A stretch of DNA of 64,000 nt from Neotamlana sargassicola (GCF_020523965.1 NZ_JAJAPX010000007.1:1-64000); one strand, 5' to 3'. Shown: positions 53,468 to 63,877, numbered from the stretch's first letter. Notes: generated from the letters alone by a model not told the origin. Program-made: numbers and translations.

Positions 53468-54268
53468 ATGAAAAAAATATTATTGATTTGTTGTTTAAGT
53501 TTAATTGTATTTAGTTGTAAAACAAAAAAGACAGCTACAACAAAACGACCAACGCGAACTACACAAACAACCAAACAGACTTCAACCAACAATAAAACTG
53601 AAGAGTCTACTCCTAAAACAACTACAAGCAGTCCTAAAGTTTACGCAAGTAAAACCGAAGAATATATTGATTTATACAAGGAAGTTGCTCAGCAAGAAAT
53701 GCAATTATACGGCATTCCTGCAAGTATAACTTTGGCTCAAGGTATTTTAGAATCGGCTTCGGGTTATGGCAGATTATCGGTTGAAGCTAATAATCACTTC
53801 GGGATTAAATGCCATGAATGGACAGGCGCCAGAATTTATCATGATGATGATGCATTGCAAGAATGCTTTAGGAAATATAAAGATGCAAAATATTCGTTTC
53901 GAGATCATTCCTTGTTTTTAAAGGAACGAAAACGTTACGCAGGGCTTTTCGATTTAAAACAAGAAGACTATAAAGGTTGGGCAAAAGGCTTGCGAGCTGC
54001 TGGTTACGCTACCGATAGAAAATACCCAGATAAATTAATTAGCCTAATAGAACGCTATAATTTAGATGAGTTTGATAAGCAAGTACTTGGTAAAAATTAT
54101 ACGCCTTACAAGGCGCCAACTTATAAAGAAACCTATACCGTATCGAAAGGTGATACGCTATATTCTATATCCAGAAAGTATAATTTAACGGTTGCAGAAT
54201 TGCAAAAACTAAATGGTTTACGTAGTACAAACTTAAGTATAGGCCAAGTTTTAATTGTAAAACCTTAA
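53468..54268 (+). CDS. Lipoprotein glucosaminidase with LysM domain
   Basis: This 266-residue protein has a lipobox ending at Cys17 (IVFSC). A Thr/Lys-rich linker (about 20-58) leads to a glucosaminidase domain of the GH73 type (about 65-215). The likely catalytic acid is E95 in GILESASGYG, followed by ANNHFGIKCHEW. One LysM domain (about 222-266, YTVSKGDTLYSISRKYNLT) binds peptidoglycan. It should cut peptidoglycan glycan chains at the cell surface during growth. It begins eight bases after the previous gene. Confidence 0.94.
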   Translation: MKKILLICCLSLIVFSCKTKKTATTKRPTRTTQTTKQTSTNNKTEESTPKTTTSSPKVYASKTEEYIDLYKEVAQQEMQLYGIPASITLAQGILESASGYGRLSVEANNHFGIKCHEWTGARIYHDDDALQECFRKYKDAKYSFRDHSLFLKERKRYAGLFDLKQEDYKGWAKGLRAAGYATDRKYPDKLISLIERYNLDEFDKQVLGKNYTPYKAPTYKETYTVSKGDTLYSISRKYNLTVAELQKLNGLRSTNLSIGQVLIVKP

Positions 54269-54291
54269 TTTTAAAAACATAAAAATTATAA

Positions 54292-55578
54292 ATGATTTAT
54301 AAAAGAAGTAGTGCTTTATTTGCTGAAGCCGAAAAAGTAATTCCAGGAGGTGTAAACTCACCAGTAAGAGCATTTAAAGGTGTTGGAGGAACTCCAATTT
54401 TTGTAAAAGAAGCAAAGGGCGCCTATTTGTTTGATGAAGATGATAATAGATTAATTGATTATATAAATTCTTGGGGACCTATGATTTTAGGTCATGCTTT
54501 TAAACCTGTGGTAGATGCAGTAGTGGAAAAAGCACAAAAAGGGACATCGTTTGGAATGCCAACCGAAATTGAAACTAAAATAGCAGAATTAGCAGTTTCA
54601 ATGGTGCCTAATATAGATAAAATTCGTTTTGTAAACTCAGGAACCGAAGCTTGTATGAGTGCCGTAAGGTTAGCACGTGGTTTTACAGGAAAAGACAAAA
54701 TTATAAAATTTGCTGGTTGCTATCATGGGCATTCCGATTCGTTTTTAATTCAAGCGGGGAGTGGTGCCAGTACCTTTGGAACACCAAACTCACCAGGTGT
54801 TACGCAAGGAACAGCGAAGGATACTTTGTTAGCAAATTACAATGATATTGAAAACGTAAAAGCAATAATTGAAGCTAATAAAAACGAAATAGCTTGTATA
54901 ATTATTGAACCAGTTGCAGGAAATATGGGCTGCATACCACCAAAAGAAGGTTTTTTACAAGCGTTAAGATCCGTTTGCGACCAAAATAATATTTTGCTGA
55001 TTTTTGATGAGGTTATGACAGGCTTTCGTTTAGCAAAAGGAGGTGCACAAGAACTATTTGATATAAAAGCAGATATAGTTTGTTTTGGAAAAGTTATTGG
55101 TGGTGGTTTACCTGTTGGTGCTTTTGCAGCTAGTCATGAAATTATGGATTATTTAGCTCCAGTTGGTCCTGTTTATCAAGCAGGAACTTTAAGTGGAAAC
55201 CCATTAGCTATGGCAGCAGGTTTAGCGATGTTAACCGAGTTAAATAACAACGGAAGTATTTTTGATAGCATTAACGAAAAAACAGAATATTTACACAGAG
55301 GTATTACAAAAGTATTGAACGATAATAAAGTGGTGCATACCATAAACCGTGTAGGTTCTATGATATCTGTACATTTTGATGAAGCTGAGGTTTACGATTT
55401 TAATACAGCTGCAAAAGGTAATAACGATACCTTTAAAAAATTCTTTCATGGCATGTTAAACGAAGGAGTTTACATAGCACCAAGTGCTTTCGAAACTTGG
55501 TTTATTACAGACGCTTTAACTTTTGAAGATATAGATTTTACAATTAATGCCGTAAATAAGGTAGCTAAGAGTTTATAG
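54292..55578 (+). CDS. hemL: Glutamate-1-semialdehyde 2,1-aminomutase
   Basis: This 428-residue PLP enzyme makes 5-aminolevulinate in the tRNA-dependent haem pathway. The cofactor lysine is K267 in [30 protein letters not shown] and CYHGHSDS are typical, and DEVMTGFR is at about 239. The length is normal. The gene lies 23 bases past the glucosaminidase gene and is probably the last of that run. A strong terminator follows. Confidence 0.96.
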   Translation: MIYKRSSALFAEAEKVIPGGVNSPVRAFKGVGGTPIFVKEAKGAYLFDEDDNRLIDYINSWGPMILGHAFKPVVDAVVEKAQKGTSFGMPTEIETKIAELAVSMVPNIDKIRFVNSGTEACMSAVRLARGFTGKDKIIKFAGCYHGHSDSFLIQAGSGASTFGTPNSPGVTQGTAKDTLLANYNDIENVKAIIEANKNEIACIIIEPVAGNMGCIPPKEGFLQALRSVCDQNNILLIFDEVMTGFRLAKGGAQELFDIKADIVCFGKVIGGGLPVGAFAASHEIMDYLAPVGPVYQAGTLSGNPLAMAAGLAMLTELNNNGSIFDSINEKTEYLHRGITKVLNDNKVVHTINRVGSMISVHFDEAEVYDFNTAAKGNNDTFKKFFHGMLNEGVYIAPSAFETWFITDALTFEDIDFTINAVNKVAKSL

Positions 55579-55580
55579 GT

Positions 55581-55624
55581 TAAAAACAAGTAGCGTATTG
55601 TGTACAATACGTTACTTGTTTTAA
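55581..55624 (+). terminator. Intrinsic terminator after hemL
   Basis: TAAAAACAAGTAGCGTATTG (55581-55600) pairs with CAATACGTTACTTGTTTTAA (55605-55624) around the loop TGTA, with one G-T pair and one or two slips near the ends. Confidence 0.8.
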
Positions 55625-55690
55625 CTAAATTAGGCAATAAAACTTATTGATTCAGAAAAGATAAAGTGGTCTTATTTGGTATAAGCTACT

Positions 55691-55726
55691 AAACAAGATA
55701 ATTTTTGAACAAAAATTATCTTGTTT
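55691..55726. terminator. Second terminator between hemL and the receptor
   Basis: AAACAAGATAATTTTTG (55691-55707) and CAAAAATTATCTTGTTT (55710-55726) form a perfect 17-pair stem with a 2-base loop. It faces the minus-strand receptor that ends at 55761. Confidence 0.7.
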
Positions 55727-55760
55727 TAATTTATATAATTGTTCTTAATTTTAAAATGGG

Positions 55761-58133
55761 TTATCTCCTTTTACCTCCGCTGTATTCCATAGCTTCACCT
55801 TTTCCAAAGCCGTAACTAAAACCTAAAGTAAAAAATCGGCCGCGTGTGGTTTTAGAGAAATTTGTAAACGTATCTTGGTTGGTGAAAGTTTCGAAGTATC
55901 GAGAAGCAAAGGCATCGCGAACACCTAAACTAAAAACGCCTTTACCTTTAAGTATTTTTTTACGAAGACCCAGATCTAAAAACGCAATAGCTTCCGTGCT
56001 ACCTTGCACAGTTTCGTAATCTGACTGATAATTACCTGTAGCTTCAAAATCGATGTCTGCTGGAAATTTAAATTTTGCCATTAATTTAGAGGTCCATTGG
56101 TCTCCGTTAAAATCGAAAACCTGATCTTCGAAAGTCCCGACTCTATTAAAATAATTAAAATTAAAATCGACATTAAAAGTAAGCCAGTTTATAGGAGAAT
56201 ATTTGGTATTGAATTCGAAGCCAACAGTGCTGTTCGTACCAATATTTTCTGGTCTTGAGGTGCTTACATTATCTTCTGCGGTGGTAATACTTTCAATAAC
56301 ATCGGTTGTAAAACGATGATACACGCCAAAATTCAACGCCGTTTTACCAATGTCAAAAATGGTTGTAACCTCATACGAATCGGTAAATTCGGGTTGTAAT
56401 TCTGGATTTCCTTGGCGGATGCTATAACTGTTTCTAATATTAAAAAACGGATTTAAATCCCTTAATCTTGGTCGGTAAATACGTTTTGAATATCCAGCTT
56501 GCAGTGAAACCACATCTGAAAACTTATAAGAAGAATGCAAACTAGGAAACCAATTTGAATAATTTTGATTATTAGATTCGTTGGTGGTTTCTAACAGAGT
56601 CTCTAAATCGGTATGCTCTAAACGTACACCTGCTTTTAATCCCCATTTTTTACCTTGATAAGCGCCAGAAGCATAAACACCCAAAACGTTTTGGTTAAAG
56701 TTAAAAATATTGGTTAATCCGGTATCTGTTACAAAAACATCATCTTCTAAATCTTGTACTTCATAATCGTTGTTTACATCGTTTAATACATATTGGCTAC
56801 CAGCTTCCATACTCCATTGTTCGTTAAATGGCTTGGTGTAATCTAGCTTAAATGTAAAATTATCTTCGGCAAAATCGGTTCTAATTTTTTGTGTCGCATT
56901 ATAATCTTCACCAGCAACGGTAACATCGTTAAACAATGAGTTTTGATCTTTTGAAAAAGAGTTTCCAGTTACACTAAACAATAAATCGTGATCTTCATGG
57001 TCTTTAAAATCTTTTTTATAAACTAGTTCGTATTGCCATTTCGGGTTTGTAGCTTCGGTGGTTTCGTTTCTGTTCCATTCCGATTCTAAAGCATCGTTTT
57101 CATCAAAAAGTTGAAAGTTGTAGTTTGAAGGCTGATCTTCAATTTCGTAGGCAAAATTCCCCGAAAGGGTTAATACATCGTTTGGAGTTATGTAATAATC
57201 TGTTCCTAAAGTAATATTGTAAAATTTCTCGTTTCTGTATTCGGTTCCGGTATTAATGAGGGTTGTGTTATCATCTAAATCGATGTTAATTCCTTCGCTA
57301 TCTCTTGGGTAACTTCTGCGCCCTAAACCAAACTGCGTGAATAAGTTAAATTTTTCTGAACGCCTATTTAAACTCACACCAATACTGTGGTTATCTGGAA
57401 TTCCTGTATTTAAACTTACCGAACCATTTACGCCTTTACGTTCTTCTTTTTTAATGATTATGTTTATAATTCCTGAAGTTCCTTCGGCATCGTATTTTGC
57501 CGATGGATTTGTAATTACCTCAATACTTTCAATCATATCGGCAGTAATGCTTCCTAAAGCACCGCCATCGTCGGTTAAAATAGAAGGTTTTCCGTTTATT
57601 AAAACTTGTACTCCAGAATTTCCCCGTAAGCTAATGGCACCTTCAATATCTACATTAACACTGGGCACATTGTTAAGCACATCTAACGCACTAGCGCCAG
57701 TGCTTGCAATATCTTTTCCTACATTAAATACACGTTTATCGAGTTTAAATTGAGTTCGAGACACTTCGGCTTGCACCAAAACAGCATCTAATTGGGCAGC
57801 ATCTTCGGCTAAGGTAAATGTGCCTAAATCAATCGTATTTTTTTTAATATTGAATTGATTAAAGGTTTTTGAAACATAACCTATATAACTAACTTCAATA
57901 TAAAAGCTCTTGGCATCTGTATTTAGATAAAACGCACCATTTTCGGCTGTTGTTGTACCTGAAATTGGTTGTTTAGTTTCTGAATCTGCAACTAAAACTG
58001 TTGCATATGCCAACGGTTCTTTACTAGTTTCGTCTATAATTGTTCCTTTAATTTCAATGGTTTGTGCATGCGAATAGTTCACAAATAATAAAAGGAAAGA
58101 AAATGTAATAAGTTTAATGAATTGAAAGTTCAT
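55761..58133 (-). CDS. TonB-dependent receptor family outer membrane barrel
   Basis: This 790-residue protein has a signal peptide ending in SHAQT. Then come a carboxypeptidase-regulatory-like domain (about 25-110, with KEPLAYATVLVADSETKQPI), a plug (about 130-225, with VLNNVPSVNVDIEGAISLR and VQVLINGKPSILTDDGG) and a barrel that ends FTLGFSYGFGKG. It is a paralogue in layout of the 25005 protein. No SusD gene is near, so the ligand is unknown; metals or peptides are possible. Confidence 0.9.
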   Translation of the reverse strand: MNFQFIKLITFSFLLLFVNYSHAQTIEIKGTIIDETSKEPLAYATVLVADSETKQPISGTTTAENGAFYLNTDAKSFYIEVSYIGYVSKTFNQFNIKKNTIDLGTFTLAEDAAQLDAVLVQAEVSRTQFKLDKRVFNVGKDIASTGASALDVLNNVPSVNVDIEGAISLRGNSGVQVLINGKPSILTDDGGALGSITADMIESIEVITNPSAKYDAEGTSGIINIIIKKEERKGVNGSVSLNTGIPDNHSIGVSLNRRSEKFNLFTQFGLGRRSYPRDSEGINIDLDDNTTLINTGTEYRNEKFYNITLGTDYYITPNDVLTLSGNFAYEIEDQPSNYNFQLFDENDALESEWNRNETTEATNPKWQYELVYKKDFKDHEDHDLLFSVTGNSFSKDQNSLFNDVTVAGEDYNATQKIRTDFAEDNFTFKLDYTKPFNEQWSMEAGSQYVLNDVNNDYEVQDLEDDVFVTDTGLTNIFNFNQNVLGVYASGAYQGKKWGLKAGVRLEHTDLETLLETTNESNNQNYSNWFPSLHSSYKFSDVVSLQAGYSKRIYRPRLRDLNPFFNIRNSYSIRQGNPELQPEFTDSYEVTTIFDIGKTALNFGVYHRFTTDVIESITTAEDNVSTSRPENIGTNSTVGFEFNTKYSPINWLTFNVDFNFNYFNRVGTFEDQVFDFNGDQWTSKLMAKFKFPADIDFEATGNYQSDYETVQGSTEAIAFLDLGLRKKILKGKGVFSLGVRDAFASRYFETFTNQDTFTNFSKTTRGRFFTLGFSYGFGKGEAMEYSGGKRR

Positions 58134-58290
58134 ATAATGTGGATGGTCTTTTAAATTTAGATAGGCTGATTCTTAAAAGCAAAAATGCAAAAATTTAACC
58201 GTAGAAATTGTTAATTAGAAGTTTACAACGTGTATTTAACAAAAATTTAGCGTATTAAACTTACAGGGTTTAATTAGAATTCTCTTGATG

Positions 58291-58773
58291 TTATTTCGTG
58301 CCAATTTGATTAATTTCATCGAAGTGAGAATGCTTTTTAGATGCTATAATCATGTTGTAAAGTACACGCTCTTCAATAAAAGTAAAAATTCCAGTTAAAA
58401 ATATAGGTATAAAAAATAAAAGCATAGCGAGATAATCGTCGTTTATACTTTTTCTGTTTAACTTATAAAACATTTCATACCAAAAACGTAGCGCTATATA
58501 TATTAATGTTAAAGCAAATAGCCCGTTTAAAATCCAGAGTACATAATTTATTTCCGCTGTTTTTTTTGTTTTAGGTTTATACATGGGTAACGTTTTTATA
58601 TGGTAGATTACGCTTGATATGCCTGTAAAAGCTATTGCTGCCAATAAAAACTGCCTGTTCTTAAAATTAAAACCTCCACCAAAAACAAAATAGAATAATG
58701 CAAAATTAAATAGCCCTGCTATAAGTATACAGAATATTAGTAAGGTTATTTTAAAAATGCGTTTTAATTTCAT
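58291..58773 (-). CDS. Hypothetical four-helix membrane protein
   Basis: This 160-residue protein has about four membrane helices: 8-32, 43-58, 76-95 and 120-138. The loops are basic (MYKPKTKKTAEI and similar). I recognise no family. Its ATG overlaps the lipB end by four bases, so it is co-translated with lipB. Its role there is not known. Confidence 0.75.
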   Translation of the reverse strand: MKLKRIFKITLLIFCILIAGLFNFALFYFVFGGGFNFKNRQFLLAAIAFTGISSVIYHIKTLPMYKPKTKKTAEINYVLWILNGLFALTLIYIALRFWYEMFYKLNRKSINDDYLAMLLFFIPIFLTGIFTFIEERVLYNMIIASKKHSHFDEINQIGTK

Positions 58774-59474
58774 TCAGTAATAAAATGTGCACCAAATAAG
58801 GTTTCAAAATGTTTTAAAAGTTTGTTTTTAACTTCGCCTTCGTTTACTGTTTTTTTGCCCAATTCTACATTTAAAGAAGTAACCGCTTTACCACGAATTC
58901 CACACGGAATTATATTATCGAAATACCCTAAATCGGCATTTACATTTAAAGCAAAACCGTGCATGGTTACCCAACGGCTTGCACGAACACCCATAGCACA
59001 AATTTTGCGAGCAAACGGTGTTCCTACATCTAACCAAACACCTGTTTCTCCTGGGCTGCGTTCGGCTTTTAAGCCATATTCTGCTAAGGTTAAAATTATC
59101 ATTTCTTCAAGCAAACGTAAATACTTGTGTATATCGGTAAAAAAGTTTTCTAAATCTAAAATAGGGTAACCAACAATTTGCCCCGGACCATGATAGGTAA
59201 TATCTCCGCCTCTGTTAATTTTATAAAATGTGGCTCCCTTTTTAGCAAGCTGATTTTCGTCAAGAAGTAAATTAGATAAATCGCCACTTTTGCCTAAAGT
59301 ATATACATGTGGATGCTCTACAAACAAGAAGTGGTTTTTAGTTTTTAAGTTAGTGTCTTCTCTTCGGTTTTTAATTTTTGAATCTACTATAGCTTTAAAC
59401 AAATTTTCTTGGTAATCCCAAGTGTCTTTGTAATCTTTTCGCCCTAAATCTTGAAATTGAATTGCTTTATTCAT
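58770..59474 (-). CDS. lipB: Octanoyltransferase LipB
   Basis: The protein is 234 residues from the ATG at 59474 (MNKAIQFQDLG); an alternative TTG nine bases upstream is not needed. It moves octanoate from acyl carrier protein to lipoyl domains. The key residues are present: C191 in IIPCGI (acyl-thioester nucleophile) and K157 in ARKICAMG, with INRGGDITYHGPGQ at 86-99. A -7 box TAAATTTG lies six bases upstream, so its mRNA may have no leader. Confidence 0.95.
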   Translation of the reverse strand: MNKAIQFQDLGRKDYKDTWDYQENLFKAIVDSKIKNRREDTNLKTKNHFLFVEHPHVYTLGKSGDLSNLLLDENQLAKKGATFYKINRGGDITYHGPGQIVGYPILDLENFFTDIHKYLRLLEEMIILTLAEYGLKAERSPGETGVWLDVGTPFARKICAMGVRASRWVTMHGFALNVNADLGYFDNIIPCGIRGKAVTSLNVELGKKTVNEGEVKNKLLKHFETLFGAHFITE

Positions 59475-59480
59475 AAGCCA

Positions 59481-59488
59481 CAAATTTA
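59481..59488 (-). promoter_or_regulatory. Promoter -7 box six bases before lipB
   Basis: TAAATTTG on the minus strand fits TAnnTTTG and is followed by TGGCTT and the ATG at 59474. Transcription would begin at or next to the start codon. Confidence 0.55.
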
Positions 59489-59569
59489 AGGCTTTTTATA
59501 ATAAACTATTTATAAATATAAATAAGTAATTTGCATGTAAACTATACTTGAAACAGGTAAAATATAAGG

Positions 59570-59728
59570 TTACCTATTTGGGTTGTTTAATATTACCAAT
59601 GCCGCAATTACACCAGGCACCCAACCACAAAGCCATAATAAAAACACGATTATAATTGAACCACAGCCTTTATCTAGAACTGCTAATGGCGGACAAATAA
59701 TTGATAGTAAAACTCTCCAGAAACTCAT
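59570..59728 (-). CDS. YqaE/Pmp3 family membrane protein
   Basis: This encodes 52 residues from the ATG at 59728 (MSFWRVLLSIICPPLAVLDK). The frame stays open upstream into the repeat at 59793, but that part has no coding sense. Two membrane helices (about 5-20 and 27-48) and the CPPLAV motif mark the Pmp3 (YqaE) family of small stress-related membrane proteins. It lies between the lipB promoter and the dispersed repeat. Confidence 0.9.
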   Translation of the reverse strand: MSFWRVLLSIICPPLAVLDKGCGSIIIVFLLWLCGWVPGVIAALVILNNPNR

Positions 59729-59792
59729 TTTTTTTTGATTTTTTATTGATTGATATTTATTTGACGAAAAAGTTTTTGGTTTGTTACAAGTT

Positions 59793-59893
59793 GCGTTAGG
59801 GATTGAGCGGTGTGTTTGAGCTCGCCGCCGCAGAAGGCAGCGAGTAGCGAAAGCCCGACCACGATCCCGAATATTCGGGACGGGGTAACGCCC
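59793..59893. repeat. Dispersed GC-rich repeat upstream of lysS
   Basis: The element runs from GCGTTAGGG to TAACGCCC. It contains GAAAGCCCGACC and the palindrome TCCCGAATATTCGGGA (59865-59880). It is GC-richer than its surroundings. Sequences with the same frame (GCGTTAGGGATTGA, AAAGCCCGACC, AACGCCC) are familiar as scattered repeats in Flavobacteriaceae. It carries no gene. Confidence 0.65.
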
Positions 59894-59937
59894 TAAAAAT
59901 AGTAAAAATATGATGTTTAAAAACAATGGCAAATGTG

Positions 59938-59945
59938 TATCTTTG
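59938..59945 (+). promoter_or_regulatory. Promoter -7 box of lysS
   Basis: TATCTTTG fits TAnnTTTG and ends 32 bases before the lysS ATG. It lies after the dispersed repeat, so the repeat is not in the mRNA. Confidence 0.6.
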
Positions 59946-59977
59946 CGCCATTAAAATTTTATCAAGTAAGTAAAGCT

Positions 59978-61672
59978 ATGGCGCAATTATCAGAGCAAGA
60001 AATTGTAAGAAGAGACAAATTAGGAAAATTACGAGAGTTAGGTATTAATCCATATCCGGCAGATCTTTATCCGGTAAATGATAGCTCGAAAACAATTAAA
60101 ACCAATTTTGAAGCTGGTAAAAAGGTTATAATAGCTGGACGTTTAATGTCTAGACGTATACAAGGTAATGCTAGTTTTGCCGAATTACAAGATGCCGAAG
60201 GACGCGTACAAGTGTATTTTAACAGAGATGAAATTTGTACAGGAGACGATAAAACAAAATATAATACCGTTTACAAAAAATTACTTGATATAGGTGATTT
60301 TATTGGGGTTGAAGGTGAGCTTTTTACAACTAAGGTTGGTGAAAAAACGGTTATGGTTAAAGATTTTTCGCTATTAAGCAAGGCTTTAAAACCATTACCA
60401 TTACCTAAAGTTGATGCCGATGGAAATATTCATGATAAATTTGATGATCCGGAATTACGTTACAGACAACGTTATGCCGACTTAGTGGTTAACCCAAATG
60501 TTAAAGAGGTTTTTGTAAAACGTACAAAACTGTTTAACGCCATGCGTAAGTTTTTTAACGATGCTGGATATTTTGAGGTTGAAACTCCGGTTTTACAACC
60601 TATTCCTGGTGGTGCTGCTGCACGCCCATTTATTACACATCACAACGCTTTAGATGTGCCTTTATACATGCGTATTGCTAACGAGCTTTACCTAAAGCGC
60701 CTTATTGTTGGTGGTTTTGATGGGGTTTACGAGTTTAGTAAAAATTTCCGTAATGAGGGCATGGACAGAACGCATAATCCTGAGTTTACTGCCATGGAAA
60801 TTTATGTGGCGTACAAGGATTATAACTGGATGATGGATTTTTGTGAAAAGCTTTTAGAATACTGTTCTACGGCTGTAAACGGAACAACTAAAGTTACTTT
60901 TGGCGAGCATGAAATAGATTTTAAAGCGCCTTATGCTCGTGTTACTATGGCCGATTCTATAAAACATTTTACTGGTTTTGATATTACTGGTAAAACGGAA
61001 GCCGAAATTCGTGAAGCTGCTAAGGGTATGGGTATTGAGGTTGATGATACTATGGGAAAAGGTAAACTTATTGATGAAATTTTTGGTGAAAAATGTGAAG
61101 GCAACTACATACAACCAACCTTTATTACAGATTACCCAAAAGAAATGAGCCCGTTGTGTAAAGAACATCGTGAGAACCCTGAGTTAACCGAGCGTTTCGA
61201 GCTAATGGTTTGTGGTAAAGAAATTGCTAATGCCTATTCTGAACTGAACGACCCAATAGACCAACGTGAACGTTTTGAGCACCAAATGGAATTGGCTAAA
61301 AAAGGGGACGATGAAGCTAATGGTATTATTGATTACGACTTTTTACGTGCTTTAGAATATGGTATGCCGCCTACTTCTGGAATGGGTATTGGTATGGACC
61401 GATTAATTATGTACTTAACCAATAACCAGTCTATACAAGAGGTTTTATTTTTCCCGCAAATGCGACCAGAAAAGAAACCTTTAGAAATAAGTGAGGATGC
61501 AAAAGCTGTTTTTGAAATTTTAACCAAGGCCGAAAAAATAGAATTAACAGAATTAAAAACAGCTTCTGGTTTATCTAATAAAAAATGGGATAAAACTATT
61601 AAAGAGCTCACTAAGAATCAATTAGCTAAAGTTGAAAAAACTGACGAAGGTTTGTTTGTAATAAAAGAGTAA
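59978..61672 (+). CDS. lysS: Lysyl-tRNA synthetase, class II
   Basis: The protein is 564 residues from the ATG at 59978 (MAQLSEQEIVRRDKLGKL); the open frame upstream runs through the promoter. It has an OB-fold for the anticodon (about 50-160), class II motif 2 (FRNEGMDRTHNPEFT) and motif 3 (GMGIGMDRLIMYL). About 60 extra residues at the end (from EISEDAKAVFEIL) form a helical, winged-helix-like tail. I believe that tail is common in Bacteroidetes. It is a single-gene unit. Confidence 0.96.
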   Translation: MAQLSEQEIVRRDKLGKLRELGINPYPADLYPVNDSSKTIKTNFEAGKKVIIAGRLMSRRIQGNASFAELQDAEGRVQVYFNRDEICTGDDKTKYNTVYKKLLDIGDFIGVEGELFTTKVGEKTVMVKDFSLLSKALKPLPLPKVDADGNIHDKFDDPELRYRQRYADLVVNPNVKEVFVKRTKLFNAMRKFFNDAGYFEVETPVLQPIPGGAAARPFITHHNALDVPLYMRIANELYLKRLIVGGFDGVYEFSKNFRNEGMDRTHNPEFTAMEIYVAYKDYNWMMDFCEKLLEYCSTAVNGTTKVTFGEHEIDFKAPYARVTMADSIKHFTGFDITGKTEAEIREAAKGMGIEVDDTMGKGKLIDEIFGEKCEGNYIQPTFITDYPKEMSPLCKEHRENPELTERFELMVCGKEIANAYSELNDPIDQRERFEHQMELAKKGDDEANGIIDYDFLRALEYGMPPTSGMGIGMDRLIMYLTNNQSIQEVLFFPQMRPEKKPLEISEDAKAVFEILTKAEKIELTELKTASGLSNKKWDKTIKELTKNQLAKVEKTDEGLFVIKE

Positions 61673-61794
61673 AACGCACAATTTTTTCTATAGTATCTTT
61701 TGTTTTAAAAACTGGTTAACATTCTGTTTTTAGGTATATTTTATTTAAATTTAGTAGATTAGTTATTTTTTTAAATAAATCCGAAATCAATAAA

Positions 61795-63849
61795 ATGTTT
61801 AGTAACTTAAAGAAAAGAACTACCTATGTGCCTTTAGTTATTTTTTTATTGTTTTTGCTTATTGTATTTGTATTATGGCAACGGGCATTGAATAGTGTAG
61901 ATGCTTCAATAGACCAAAATATTTCACAGGTTGGTAATCTTATTTCAAAAGAGTTTAAAAATATTGTAAAAAGTGATATTTCCAGATTAGAAAACCTTAG
62001 GAGTAGAGTAGAATATACAGATGGCTCTTTTTTTAATTATTGGCAAAGGGATGCTACTTCTATTGTAAATCAAAATCGATCTTTTCAGTTTGTAGAGTGG
62101 ATTGATAGCACCATGACCATTCGTAAAATTACGCCATTAAAGGGAAATGAAGCGGCTATAAATTTAGATCTCTCAGATATAACCTATCGTTACGAAGAAT
62201 GGCTAAAGCATATAAATGACAGTACCACAAATATTACAAATTGGGTTGATTTAAGAAGAGGCGGAAGTGTGTTTCTGGTTGACGTTCCTATTTTTTTTGA
62301 TGATAAATTTCATGGCACCATTACTGGAGGAGTAAATTTTAAAAAAAGCTTCGATAAGTTTACTACAAACCTAAATAACTTTTATGCCATTGAAATTTTT
62401 GACCACACGAATACCCCGTTTTATAATTTAAATTTAAATAAAAAATTAAATCACAAAGGTTTCGAAACAAATATTCTTGTCGATTCGTTACACAATAAAA
62501 AATGGCGTTTAAAAGTATACCCAAGCACGAAGTTTTCATCTAGTGGCAGAAGATCAAATATTCATATAGCATTATTAATAGCGCTACTTTTTTGCGTTTT
62601 AACGGCTTTACTTTCGCATTTCTATTTAAAAGTGAAGATGCAAACTAAAATAGCACTTGTTAACAATACCCGTTTAGTAAACACCAATAATAAACTAAAT
62701 AAAGAACGTAAAAAAGCAGAAAAAGCCTCTTTAGCAAAAACAGAGTTTTTATCTAATATGAGTCATGAAATACGGACTCCGCTTCATGCTATACTAGGGT
62801 TTATTGAACTTCTAAAAGAAAGCAATCTAAATAAAACTGATAAAGAGTATTTAGATTTAATGGAGAAATCCTCGAGCAATTTACTAAATATAGTAAACGA
62901 CATTTTGGATATGGATAAAATTGAATCGGGTAAAATTGAGCTTTCGGAAGTAAAATTTAATCCTTACCAAAATGTTAAAGATCTTATAGAGGTTAATCAG
63001 TTTATTTTTTTACGAAAGGCACTTTATTTAAAAGCAGAATATAAAACAGTAAATAACTTTACTGTTTTGGGAGACGAAAGTAAATTTATCCAAATTGTAA
63101 ATAATATTATAAAAAACGGATTGAAATTTACTACCAACGGTGGTGTTTCGCTTACGTATAGCGAAAAAGTGATTAAAGAAAATAAACTCCATATTACTAT
63201 TGAAATTAAAGATACTGGCATTGGTATCCCCAAAAATCATTTGGAAAGTATTTTTGAGCGTTTTAAACAAATTGACAATAGCGTAAAAAAACAGTACGAA
63301 GGTAGCGGACTTGGTTTAGCAATTAGTAAAATATTTATTAATATGATGGGAGGCGATATTAAGGTTAAAAGCACGGTTGAAAAAGGAACCACTTTTATAT
63401 TCGATGTCGTTTTTCCAATTATTAGTGAGCATTCCGAAAAGAGTACAGAATCGATAACAAAATCAAGTTCCAATTCAAATTTATGCGATTTAAACGTTTT
63501 AATTGTAGATGATAATAACTTGAATATTATTGTTTTAAAGAAGTTTTTAGAGAGCTATAGTATAAAAGCAGATATAGCCAATAATGGCTTAAAAGCTGTT
63601 GAAACATTTAAACAAAACCGTAATTATGATTTAATATTTATGGATATTCATATGCCAATTATGGATGGATGGGAAGCCTCTAAAGAAATACGAAAGATAG
63701 ATAAAGACGTAATTATTTTTGGTTTATCGGCTAATGTTACAACTCAGGCTATTGATTTAGCACTTGAGAATGGAATGAACAATTACTTGTCGAAACCCTT
63801 CAAAAAAGAACATATAGTTAAACTTTTGCAGTTTCATTTTAGTCATTAA
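61795..63849 (+). CDS. Hybrid sensor histidine kinase
   Basis: This 684-residue membrane protein has helices at about 12-30 and 254-278 that border a periplasmic sensor part of some 220 residues. A coiled coil leads to HisKA with H324 in NMSHEIRTPLH. The HATPase part has DTGIGIP and GSGLGLAIS. The C-terminal receiver (about 565-684) has DD, D617 in FMDIHMPIMDGW and K in SKPF. The HATPase N-box reads NNIIKNGLKFT, with Gly in place of the usual Ala. Its output partner is not in the window. The next gene starts 29 bases later and may be co-transcribed. Confidence 0.95.
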   Translation: MFSNLKKRTTYVPLVIFLLFLLIVFVLWQRALNSVDASIDQNISQVGNLISKEFKNIVKSDISRLENLRSRVEYTDGSFFNYWQRDATSIVNQNRSFQFVEWIDSTMTIRKITPLKGNEAAINLDLSDITYRYEEWLKHINDSTTNITNWVDLRRGGSVFLVDVPIFFDDKFHGTITGGVNFKKSFDKFTTNLNNFYAIEIFDHTNTPFYNLNLNKKLNHKGFETNILVDSLHNKKWRLKVYPSTKFSSSGRRSNIHIALLIALLFCVLTALLSHFYLKVKMQTKIALVNNTRLVNTNNKLNKERKKAEKASLAKTEFLSNMSHEIRTPLHAILGFIELLKESNLNKTDKEYLDLMEKSSSNLLNIVNDILDMDKIESGKIELSEVKFNPYQNVKDLIEVNQFIFLRKALYLKAEYKTVNNFTVLGDESKFIQIVNNIIKNGLKFTTNGGVSLTYSEKVIKENKLHITIEIKDTGIGIPKNHLESIFERFKQIDNSVKKQYEGSGLGLAISKIFINMMGGDIKVKSTVEKGTTFIFDVVFPIISEHSEKSTESITKSSSNSNLCDLNVLIVDDNNLNIIVLKKFLESYSIKADIANNGLKAVETFKQNRNYDLIFMDIHMPIMDGWEASKEIRKIDKDVIIFGLSANVTTQAIDLALENGMNNYLSKPFKKEHIVKLLQFHFSH

Positions 63850-63877
63850 AGTTTGTTTGTAATAAATTTCGATTAAA

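Noticed and set aside
57337-57753. Plus-strand 138-codon frame inside the 55761 receptor
   Set aside because: It is antisense to the plug domain and lacks any start signal or domain.
58822-59169. Plus-strand 115-codon frame inside lipB
   Set aside because: It is opposite the catalytic core of lipB and has no promoter or domain.
59793-59893. GC-rich stretch before lysS as a tRNA or structured RNA gene
   Set aside because: No cloverleaf or T-loop is found; its frame matches known scattered flavobacterial repeats, and it lies upstream of the lysS promoter.
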